Of a stretch of DNA of 64,000 bases, positions 27,701 to 38,200 are shown in pieces (the first letter of the stretch is position 1; the number at the start of each line of letters is the position of its first letter). The notes below the pieces were generated by a model. It did not search any database. It was not told the origin of the DNA and saw only the letters and a program-made list of their open reading frames with translations. The stretch spans positions 124,001 through 188,000 of the forward strand of contig NW_026570269.1 in assembly GCF_019649055.1 (NCBI RefSeq), given 5' to 3'. A program made the position numbers and the translations under genes. The DNA comes from Paramacrobiotus metropolitanus (lineage: Eukaryota > Tardigrada > Eutardigrada > Parachela > Macrobiotidae).

Positions 27701-28335
27701 GGTCAGTGTGCAGTAACCACCCGAGATTAGCTAACTGTAAGAAAAAGACAAGTTGTTGGTAGGTAAAAGCAACTTGTAAGAAACACAAGATAAGCAACCA
27801 GATTTTTTTCCAGCAATAAATATTGATTTCTAATCGATAGGTGTGGTTCCAAAATCGTAGAGCCAAATATCGCAAGCGGGAAAAAACAGTTACAGACATT
27901 CCACCCGGCGCTTTGGCCCCGCTCTTCCACCCCGGCCTTCCCCTTCCGGCCAACACCGCCAACCTTCCGCCGGACTACGCTTTGGCCAATCGTCCTCATG
28001 ATCTCTTTCCTTTCGCACATAAATTTCCAATGGGTGCACCCTTTGCCCCTCATCCCTTCCTTCCGGCCTTCCCCACCACTGAGGCCATGATGAAGAGCCA
28101 CCCATTTTTCGGAATGTTCTTCCCGGGGACCCTTCACCGAACGCCACTGCCACCACCCGGAACACTCCTTAACAAGGCGCCGGATGCTACGGGAGCGGAT
28201 GCGTTGAAAGTGCACAGTCTGGATGTGCTGCGTAGCAAAGCCAAGGAGCACAGCGCCAGCCTGGGCAGTGGGAAGGTGCATCGGCCGCGGCCGCAGACCG
28301 GCACACCAACTCTTAAATCAGAAGCCTATGCATGA
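24771..28335 (+). CDS. hbn: homeobrain paired-like homeobox transcription factor
   Basis: Three exons, 24771-24924, 25033-25310 and 27841-28335, with all phases consistent, give 308 residues. The N-terminus has a weak eh1-like YYSIANML and an acidic stretch ([20 protein letters not shown]). The homeodomain (about 95-155) reads [20 protein letters not shown], then [26 protein letters not shown] and [44 protein letters not shown] and LDLSEARVQ match homeobrain more closely than Arx/aristaless, which typically has RYRTTFTSYQLEELE. Position 50 is Gln. Residue 56 is Tyr where most relatives have Trp. The C-terminus is Pro/Phe/Ala-rich with an OAR motif ([15 protein letters not shown]). The homeodomain intron (2.5 kb) is at the same codon boundary as in Rx, supporting tandem origin. 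The known role is anterior brain patterning. AATAAA lies at 28421. Confidence 0.85.
25990..26235. promoter_or_regulatory. homeodomain core-site cluster in hbn intron 2
   Basis: Within about 250 bases of relatively GC-rich intron there are at least six AATTA-type cores: CAATTAG near 25997, 26125 and 26223, TCAATTAAG near 26028, TTAATTAG near 26075 and ATTAATTA near 26141. The density suggests an intronic enhancer bound by homeodomain proteins; no conservation test was possible. Confidence 0.35.
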
Positions 28336-28813
28336 TGCATCTAGACCGATTGTTTCAAGAGGAGTTTTAAGAATCTTAGATCTTTACGTAAAATGCAGTA
28401 AAACTGCACACGCATATACCAATAAAGTGACTTCTGTGTGTATACTATAATAATACCTTTGTGTTGTTTGTCCTCATTGTCAGAGCAATTTTTACTCGTA
28501 TTAAGGTTCGAGCATTAGACTTTTACCAGTTGACGATATTATAGTGTATCTATCATTACTTACGTATCAGCAGATTTATGCACTCCATATGGATGTCTTT
28601 CAAACTAAACGAGTTTTGCAATAAAGTAAAACATACGCGACGGATGGCTGCGATCATTGCAGTAGTGATTCCCTAGTTATCTTATATGACTACAAACAAC
28701 AAAAACTAATCGAATCAGTTTGGTCATTACACTAACCATCCGCCGGAAACGTTAACTTTATTGTATCAGTAAAATCGTTGAGCCCATAGAGAGCCCACAT
28801 GGCGTATGTCTTA
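28336..28813. other. 3' region of hbn
   Basis: Contains the hbn 3' UTR with a poly(A) hexamer at 28421-28426. Nothing else was seen before the MITE. Confidence 0.5.
28421..28426 (+). promoter_or_regulatory. candidate poly(A) signal of hbn
   Basis: AATAAA 86 bases after the hbn stop codon. Confidence 0.5.
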
Positions 28814-29524
28814 CCAGGGAACATAGGCATCCTCCAAATTCAGAAAATTTTCATTTTTTGTAAAAAGGTATTATACTATTGTAGTATGTCTAAAAAAATA
28901 TTTTCATCTGCCACCGTCAAGGGGGCGTGGCCAGATAACAATTAAAAATTTGCATACTATCACATACTGTGCAAAGTCAGTCAAGTGTTATTCGTAATTA
29001 TTATTATGTTAGCTTTTTACTGCAGCACCGTGGACTTTCACAGCTGTCGAGCAGGGATGTAAAAAAGGCCCACTTGCGGGGGCTCGTGCCGTTGCTGCCT
29101 TAGAGCATATTTTCGAAAATTTTTTATCGAATAGTGTTTTAAACAAAAAGCTGTGCGAAAAAAAGCTGTTTTCTACTTATAAGCAAATACGTGCTGTACT
29201 TCATAATCAGTTTTCGGAAGTGTGCACTCGCAGCAATGACAGGAGCCGCCGCAAGTGGGCCTCTTTCACATCACTACTCGACAGCTGCAAAAGTCCACGG
29301 TGATGCAGTAAAAACTTAACATAATAATAATTGCGATTTACTATTAACTTGTATTGCACTCCATTACACAGTATGGGATAGTATGTGAACTTTTAATTGT
29401 TATCTGGCTACGCCCCCTTGACGATGGCAGGTGAAAATATTTTTTTAAGCACACTACAATAGTATACTACCTTTTTGCAAAAAATGAAAATTTTCTGAAT
29501 TTGGAGGATGCCTATGTTCCCTGG
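28814..29524. mobile_element. 711-bp foldback MITE with TTA target duplication
   Basis: The two halves are long inverted repeats of one another, about 300 bp per arm. The left end CCAGGGAACATAGGCATCCT matches the reverse complement of the right end exactly for more than 40 bases, and the arms continue with scattered mismatches up to a 100-150 bp centre around 29110-29245. Both ends are flanked by TTA (28811-28813 and 29525-29527), a 3-bp duplication typical of PIF/Harbinger elements and Tourist-type MITEs. It encodes no transposase. The short open frame at 29501-29713 starts inside its right arm and is not a gene. Confidence 0.88.
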
Positions 29525-29527
29525 TTA

Positions 29528-32125
29528 GTTACAGTGCGGCTGTCACAACATCGTATTCAAAAGTGCAGAAGTATTTTAAAAACAGACGCATTTTCCCCCG
29601 AAAGGTTTTACCAAAGATACAAAATCAAGTTGTACAATAATAAAGAAGCAAGTCTGGTGGAAATTCTTGCAATAAATGAAAACTGGGGACGTCGCTTAGT
29701 GAGTCGTCTGTAAATGCCGTAGTTAATTAAAAATTATTATGTTGACCTTTAGCATTTCCGGTCTGATTGGGGACAAAAAGTTTGCCAGTGCGATTTGTTT
29801 GCGGAGAAAATGTATTAAATTTGTACAATAAGCCCTCGACTGAGCTGAATGTCAACAGTTTACTTAAGATGGTGAGGGTAAAATTGTTAATCTAGCAGGG
29901 AATTGGATGAATTGAAGGATGCTTGATCAAACTGATCGCGGAGACAATTTTCTGCTCCACTTACACACGCAGTAGCCAAACGCCATTTTAATTTCTGCCA
30001 TCCGGTCGGATGCCCATTTAAAGCAGGCAGACGCACGGCACACACTCCCGGCCAAATGTCTCCTTTATTGGCAGCATTGATTTTAATTCTAACTGCCAAT
30101 TATTTTTATTGCCCATTCACTGTGCACACTACGCCAAAAACGCGAGCTAGTGTCAATAATGTATTTGTTTATTAAAATAATCCGCCACTAGACTGGCCTT
30201 CCATAGTTTATCCATCTGAGTGACCTTTCCGTATATAAACCGTTGCACCGGCTAAAATGTGAAAACTTCATAATGGACGGTTCCATCTAATTGGAAATTC
30301 TAAAATAAGAATAGAAGCGGTTAATTGGATATCTACTGTATTTTAACAGTTTGTAGCGTTTAACAGGGCTTCCACTAATTTGTTTTTTCAAAATACGTGG
30401 CATTAAGAAAAATAAAATTGTTGCAAAAGAAAGTAAATAAAAATCCTGAAAAAGGTGTCCGAAAAAAAGAAAAAGTAAGCGGACAAATTCAGGATATTTC
30501 AATGCTATAGAAAGTTGAAGCTCCAGAAATGACATATGTGCTGGTACATAATCCCATCAGTGGTAATTTGTCAGCATCTTAAGGTTAGGTATGCTAATCG
30601 ATGGGGCGTTACCGCGTGATGGGAGTTGCCGGTTAGGATTTGGTATCTTTTGTTGTGGGAGATTATGAACCATACAGTACATTAGGTTATAATCGTGTTA
30701 AGTAATTTGTCAGTGCTTAATGGAAAGCTCGGGATAAACTGATTATGCTTGTGATGATTATCATTCGCTCTTAACTCAATGAATAGCACCTTTATGCCGT
30801 AGTAACACTAGATTATGGCCAACAGTGCCTCACTATACCTGCTTATAAGTGCAGCGAATTCCCAATGGCTGCTAATCCCGTTTGGCGCCAGACTCCCAGC
30901 TTCGGGATACACTGTAATTATGCGGCTTTTGCCGTTGTAATCAAGCAGGAAGCAACTTTCTTGTGACATATTTTCACCAACAGTTCACTTAATCGGAATA
31001 ATTCATCTGATTATCGCAAGTTTAACTACTTACATTCACAAGTTAGTATAAAAGATAAAATTTTGTACCTCCACCGATATTGAACTATCAAACTTTTTAT
31101 ATCGTAAAATCGTTCTGATTTCGTTTGAACGGTCCGAGTTATCTGCTTTTGCAAATGATTTTAGCGCTATTGAGAGACTCACCGCAGTAATATTCTGCGC
31201 AGCCCTATCGGTACTTATACTGCTTACTTCTAGAACTAGAGTAGTGGTTTGAATATGCAGTAATTGCATGATGCCGATGGTGAGTAGTGCGTTGCAGGCA
31301 CTGCAGTAAATAAGATAACGAATAAATGATAAAACTTAGGTATGGCTGGTATGGTACCGAATGAACCTTCATGATTTTCATAATGTTTTGGACAAAATAG
31401 CATGTAGGCCTTAAAAGTGGGCGCATCATATACAGATGATGAATATTATATCCCTCAAAACGTGTGGACAGTTTAACATAAACGAGTACATAGGTCGAAA
31501 TTTATTTTTTAACAAAAATACAAAGTCATGCCAAACATAGGTAGGCAGTTTGTGTTAATAAATTACTAACTTTGTTTGTAATGGAGTGGTTGGCTCATCA
31601 CCTTGCAGTTGTCAGTTTTGATGGTTGTGGCTGCCCACACGACTTCTTAAATTATATATGTGAAAATGCAAACAATCACTCTTGCTGAAATAAATTCAAA
31701 TAAATTAATTTGCTCAATTTTATTTCGAATGCCTTTTCCGTTTCGTAAAATTGACCTACTTAAATGACTTTCCTAATCGTTTCCGCTTAGCAACTTATAC
31801 GTACTGCAGAGGTGCGTGAGTGCGTGTGCATTTCGTGTTGGAGTAGAAACATCTTAAAAATCTTTGTCCTCTTTGCGGCTTGTACAATGTAGAATAAATA
31901 ACAAAGTTTGGAGCTTAAAGCATAATAATACGTACGCTTAAGAATTATCACCATGTGGCACCAAAATTATCGCAGAATCGTTTGTATGCTTTTCCAGCTG
32001 CATCGCGAAAGTTTTCCCAAAATATTAAAAAGTTACTGTTTATTTGCATACAGCTTGTGTTTATCCTGCTAAATTATTAATAAATTGCCGTCATATGATT
32101 ACAATTATAACGAAAAAACTACAAG
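29528..32125. other. intergenic, no gene seen
   Basis: AT-rich sequence between hbn and the tetraspan gene. Open frames at 30287-30535, 31036-31269 and 31205-31429 lack domains and splice support. Confidence 0.5.
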
Positions 32126-33957
32126 ATGGGACTGATTACTTCGTGTTTGGCGTTTGCTCGGAATGGGCTGGGACTGGAGCCAGTGTCAAATGCTCCCGCG
32201 TTTAATAACAGTAACATGCAGCCAGGAATGGTCAGTAACATTGATCCCGCGCGAATAATGGGAACACGCCCGCGAATATTACGGCATCGTTGTCGGATCA
32301 GGATTCTGCACAGCCTGATTATTGCTACGAGCGTTTGCGTGCTGATTGTGGACATCGCCGGTACAACGCGTGCAGCCTAAACTGCCGGATTCTTTAAAAA
32401 TAATAGTGGTAAAGCTACATATAATTTCCCCCTCAGTAGCATCTGTTCGTATTTTGATGCTTTGATTTGATTATGATAATTCGTTACGTTGCATTACGAA
32501 TACTATAATTATAGCTTTTAAATTAGTGAAATTCTCCAATGAAGTTAACGTGATTTTACCGTTTCCAGGATAATTCAAGTACTTTAATGGCTCGTTTCAG
32601 GGCGTGTCACGAGCGAGGACGATCCGATTTCTACAATGATGCCAGTACGTTAAGAACTTACAAGTACAGATTGTATACTCAGATTTAACCAATAAAACAA
32701 TTTATGAGGATAATAAATGTAATCAGAGCTATTTGTGCTGCGCAAATCTGATTGTCATACTCGATCACAGTGTTGTGAATTGGAAAATACAAAGTTTAAA
32801 TCTTTCTGTAATTGCAATCTTTCTTGCGCGGCGGTATACCGTAAGCATCTGATTAGTGATGTGAACTCAACAGGCCATTTGGATCGGTATTCCGGCCTGC
32901 ACCGCGGCCTCCTTCGGCATCTGCTCCATGTCGCGCTACACCACGCCCTATCGGCGGAAGTGTTTATTCACTGCCCAGTACGTGTTCTTCATATTCTGCT
33001 GTATGCTAATCATTGGACTGGGCATCTACATGGCCACAGAATTCCGATCGTATATGGACAAAGCCGAGTACATCAATCCTATCAATCCGGTAGTAAATAT
33101 GCAGGGAAATGCGACGGTTACCGCATTTCCGATGTCCATTTCTCTGCAACAGACCATCAACCGATCCCTCATCGTTATTCGCGCTGTGGAGTTGTCGTTC
33201 ATGATGCTCCTGCTGATCCTGTGCATTGTCAGTGCCTGCTTGGTCGGAAGGGAATTATGTCCGGAATGTGGATGCGATTGTGACTGCGACTGTGACGACG
33301 ATGACATGCGACCGGTGGCACCGGTTCAGCCACCGGCAGCCCAGCGCGCTGCACCCACTGGTAATTAACTATAGATATTTAAACAAGTCATAGCTATCAA
33401 AATAATATTCCCTCGAGATGATTCAAAAAACGATGCGCCCCCTACGGGTAGTTGGGTATCTTATTGCATGTTAAGGTGGGCAGCGAGGGAGTATTTGTTG
33501 CATGCGCAGCGAGGGAGTATTTGTTGCTAATATCGCAGCAATATTAAGTATTTTGTAAAATCAGTCAATTGTAAGCACTAACTAGTAAGCGGAATAATTA
33601 TTACCTAGCAGTTTTACAGACCAGTAATTAAAGATCGATTAACTGTATTGTAGGAGCCACATAGTGAAGCGGATTATGGAACACTAAAAATCTTGGACTT
33701 TTCCAGTGACCACGCCTGAATTTTATGAGTATTTCGGCCGGCAGCCCCAGTACATCACAGTGCCCACGGTGCCGGTCATCTCACAGCCGTTCATGGCGGA
33801 AGAGGCGAGGCATGAGTACTCTCATGCGGCTAATACTGGTTTGGAGCAAATCAGGCGCGCTACCGGCAAGTTGTTCCGCCGTGTGGATAAAGGTCCCGCG
33901 CCGACTGCGCCGCCACCGCCTTCCTATTCCGAAGCGACAAAGGAAACTCTGTATTGA
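32126..33957 (+). CDS. tetraspan membrane protein with PPxY tail
   Basis: Four exons, 32126-32360, 32601-32644, 32874-33360 and 33707-33957, with consistent phases, give 338 residues. Four hydrophobic segments are visible: about 60-79 (LHSLIIATSVCVLIVDIAG), about 95-112 (IWIGIPACTAASFGICSM), about 122-146 (FTAQYVFFIFCCMLIIGLGI) and about 190-212 (FMMLLLILCIVSACLVG). Between TM3 and TM4 is a loop of about 45 residues with two N-glycosylation sites (NAT and NRS). Both termini are probably cytoplasmic. After TM4 comes a striking ECGCDCDCDCDDDD Cys/Asp cluster, then a Pro/Ala-rich tail ending PPPPSYSEATKETLY, whose PPSY is a WW-domain (Nedd4-type) ligand. The topology resembles MS4A/CD20-like or MARVEL-like families, but no family signature was recognised. 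The 44-base exon 2 is inferred from phase and splice sites. Confidence 0.75.
33481..33527. repeat. 26-bp tandem duplication in tetraspan intron 3
   Basis: CAGCGAGGGAGTATTTGTTG occurs twice, starting at 33481 and 33507, within the last intron of the tetraspan gene. Confidence 0.8.
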
Positions 33958-35263
33958 CCTTCCGTCGCGTACATTCAACGGTTATCCCACTGATTTTCAG
34001 TGTGTTCACCGCGAACAACCATATTACCTGCTTTCAGAAAGGCCGATTTTGGATTTTAGTAAGGAGTTTTTACTGGGATTAATGTCTAGCTAGTGGAGTG
34101 TAGGACCGACCGAGCTCTGCCCGTACGTTAAACCAGTGAACTACAGTGCATAAGTGCATCATTGTTTTATAAAATGGGTTGTTGGCTCAAAACCGTATAC
34201 CGCGGAACCGGGCTCAACTTTTGCAGTGCCCGCCTAGCTTGGAGTGTTCATTTGGGAAAACCGAGCCGACAATCAGCAGCTGAAATTTAAAAAGTTGGCT
34301 ATTTTTTTGTTTTCGGATTAGAAATGCACCCTATACATATTAGAAAGTCAAAAAGCAGTAAAGGCAAAATGTGTGATAACTGCGCGTTCCTGTGCATTTT
34401 CCATAAGTTTTGCTTCGCTGTTCTTGTACAGTTGTACACTTGTTCTGTACTTACCTCAGTGCACCGTATGTACGTTAAAACTTGAAAATGCCCAAACCTA
34501 TTCAGTGCTCAAACTCAACTATCCATGCATAAGAAAGATTATCAAAAAGATTGAAAGCGACTGGAAAACATACAGAATTAGATTTTTAAAAACAAATACA
34601 GATACTCTTCAAAGTTCAAGGTACATGTATACTAGCTGTGTTTATGAGAGATATAACACGAGTATTTACAGCTACGAAGCAAAAGACCTACCGTAAGTTT
34701 CTAACTAAAACGCCACCTAGTGGTGGTTGCGTTATAGACAAACACTGGCATATGGTTTCCGCCACATCTGTGGTTCGTTAAAAGAATTGCTTTTGCTTCC
34801 TATTTTGGCGAAGTGACTTAAGTAAAGGCAGCGCGAAACTGCTGTGACGTCACGTTATAGAAAGTCAAAACTTCAAGATACAGGTTCGCGCATAAAAACA
34901 ACAAATTTTTCTGTTGCATTCTCTTTGCAAGCTTTGAAATCGCAGACGTTGATGTAATCACTAATGAACGTTATTTTACTGGACTTTTGTAGCTTGGACG
35001 TGTAATTTCTAGAACGATGCACATGCATGACTAATAAGAGCAAGCTAAATTGCTCTAATCGTTAGTGCGCTCATCTTGGGATCTTTGCGTGGTACGCTCG
35101 CTCGTTCCTGTTTGCAGTTTGAACGTTTTCAAATTGTGACTACGTAACACGTTTGATTAAAAGGACCAGCCTACACGTCCTGAGTCGACATTATTATCTG
35201 CGACGTGCATGGATTATCTTCTGATCGCTGTCAGTATTGGGATTTGTGTTCTCCAATATTGAA
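33958..35263. other. intergenic, promoter side of unc-45
   Basis: About 1.3 kb between the tetraspan gene and unc-45. No gene was recognised. Confidence 0.5.
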
Positions 35264-38200
35264 ATGGCTAACGGTGAACAGCCGCAGGACGCTAACACAG
35301 TAAAGGAGGCTGGGAATGCTGCTTTTAAAGCAGGCCAGTTCCAGGAGGCTCTGCGCCTGTACAGCTCCGCCTTTTCGCTCACCAGCAGCGATCAGCCCAA
35401 GGAACGATTGGCGATATTGAAAAATGAAGCTGCGTGTTACCTGAAACTACAGGACTATGACAACTGTGTCAAAGTAACTACTCAGGGTAAGCAAGGTACC
35501 TTGAGATTCGCACATAACGATTCACTTGTTGCGCTTTTTAAGTGGTTCTTTTCCGAAGGAATTCGTAAAAGTTGTTATGCTGTTCGTTTATGAGTGTGAA
35601 AAATAACGGGGAATCTTAATGGTTAAGGGTTTGACTCCGAAATCAATATAGAATTTGTGACAGGAGATTGTTTGAATCCTGACGGTTCAGGAAGTTACTT
35701 GATTTATTATTCTGGTGGCGGTGGATGAATTTTTATTTCTTTAATACGTGTAGCCCTGGATCTGAGTCCTAACGATCCCAAAGCGATGTTCAGACGTTGT
35801 CAGGCTCTGGAAGCACTGAACCGCATCGACGAAGCATACAAAGATGCTTTGCTTGTGGCTCATGCAGAACCAAAAGATGGGAATGTGCAGGAAACGGTGA
35901 TGAGACTGCACAGAACGCTGCAAGAACTGGTAAGAGCATAATTTACTGCTTCGCCGTTCGGTTCCAGCAACAGCAGTTGTAAGTAAAAGATGTATGCATT
36001 TTCACGATAATTTGAATATTGACTAAATGGCCTTTTTTGCTCCGTAAAACAGTGTGTTTTTCACTTTATTAGAAAACACAGGTTCGAGATAGCAATTTCA
36101 ATTTTTGCGCTTGATTTAAAAGTAATTTCGGGTTTTTCTGTATTATTTCGGTAATCATCTGATCGAGCGTTCACTGCTTTTTGTTGACTTTCTTCTGTTG
36201 GCCCCATGTAGAGCAAAAAGCAAGCTAGCACGGAGCAGCGCGTCACTGAAATGATGAAAATGTTCGGACCAGATGTGAAGGATGTGGAGAAGCGTCGTCA
36301 GGCAGCGAGCAATCTGATTGTGTTGGCGCGGGACAAGGCCGGAGCCGAAAAGCTCATGGAACGCAAGATTCCCGAGCAGTTTGTAAAGTTCCTGAAAGAT
36401 CCGTCGTTGGATAAAGAAGTCCGACTGTCGCTCGTTCGTGCACTGGGAGAGCTCTTCAAGGGCGATGTTACCAGGGTAAGAAATTACTGTTTTATCAGTG
36501 CTGTCATTTTTCTTTTACATGACATTCACGGATCGCAGTATAAATAACGGTGCTTAATCAGTTGTACTTTATTATTGTAGTGTCGTGAACTTCTGAGAAA
36601 GCGCATTGGTTTGCCACCGCTGTTGAATCTTTACAGCGTTGATAATGATGAGGTTGTTACCGCCGTTAGTGTAGCAGTAGAGAATGTCATACGAACCTTA
36701 TCAGGCTGGATTGACAAGGAAAAACCTGATCGCAAAATGATCCAAGGTTCGTAGTCATCCTTGATTGACCATTCTTGCTATCACGATTCATATTTTATAG
36801 TATATAGATATTAGTATCCTTTATAATAAAAGAATAAGAAGGTGCACAAAAATCGTGTCTGTCTCCCTTTTCTGGGCGACACGGTAAGCGAAACTTAGGT
36901 CTCTGTATATCATTCGATAACGCAAGGCGTGTAGATGAGCCCCAAAAAGTCAGTTTTATGAAAACCAAGCTATAACTGCCACCTCGAGTGCGAGAGGCTG
37001 TGCAAATGCAAACAATGCATTCGCTTACTTATTTCGCTATCAGGTTCGTTAGCACACCACAGTTCACAGCAGCCATTACCGTTATGACTCTGTAGTGATA
37101 GCCCTGAATCGGTAAATTTTCTAAAAAGTCATTTTCATATAGCAAATGAAGTTTAAAAAAGGCGATTTTGAAAGACTCCACAGTCAACTTGCTATCCCAT
37201 TACGAATGGCTCAAAACTCCATCGGCCTCCCAAAGTGGTTTGGTTCTGGCAGCTTTTAATAATCACTCGCAGGGTTACGGTGCCGTATTTTGCCAATTAC
37301 TAATAATTATTAGGATATCGATTTGTGTCCAATTAGTTCAAAATTTGTGCAAGGCCTTCCAAAGGGGACGCTGTTTTGTGGGGGGGGGGTGGGGTTTAAA
37401 GGGGTTGGGGATAGTATAAATTTGTTAAATTTGTCTGCTCCTTCAGAGCTTTAAATTCATGGCGAAACAAAGGATAACGGTATTTCGGGAATTCTGTCAT
37501 TGGGGGGACACACATTTGCAAAACACGGTTATAGTTAGGTAATTGGTCAGTGGGAATTAGTCGGTCAGCCATCTTGGAAAAATTTTACATTGGATTTTTT
37601 TTATTATTAAGCGTGGGCAACAGCGGCGGTCGAATACTGGAATCAGATTGTTATTACGGACAGTTTTGGAGTTCAAAATGGGGAAAATAGAGTCTGTATC
37701 TGTAGTAACAGTGAGCCGGGCGCGTGATCTACCGGCTCACAAGTCAAAAACACGGAAAAGTCGCAGTGGTAGCGAAAAATTTCGCTCCGAGCGCAATGCT
37801 TGGGCGAACGGCCCCTCCTGCTGTACAAAAATTTGAAAAGGAAAGGGTTGACCTAATTATTATATTGTTATAACTGTCATGAAAAATGTTGTGGCTTTTA
37901 ACGATTTTTATGAAAATTATCTATGAAATTTAAAATTCCATTAAGAACTGTATACCAGTGCCGAGTACGTAACCTTTGCGGAAATTAAACGACTGAATTT
38001 TGTTATAAATTCCAACGCTTTGGTCGAACATTCAAAAAGCTTGACGTAGAAACACGCCAATTTTGATTCTATTTTTTCGAATATTTTTTATATATGATTT
38101 CCTAACAAAAACAAAAGAAAACACGGGAAGTTGGACAATGACAGCTTTCGGCAGTGATTGTGGTAAAACAGTACTGTAGCGGGGCGCCCGCGCCGATCAG

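Noticed and set aside
27727-28281. 184-residue minus-strand frame
   Set aside because: Antisense to hbn exon 3, which carries the end of the homeodomain and the OAR motif.
24771-28335. Identification of the second homeobox gene as Arx/aristaless
   Set aside because: Arx-type homeodomains usually read RYRTTFTSYQLEELE; this one reads [16 protein letters not shown] with TQYPDVF and LDLSEARVQ, which fits homeobrain better. A tree would settle it.
29501-29713. 70-residue frame downstream of hbn
   Set aside because: Begins inside the right arm of the MITE and has no recognisable domain.
37168-37836. Open frames inside unc-45 intron 4
   Set aside because: Short, without Rep/helicase motifs, inside the Helitron-like element; not supported as genes.
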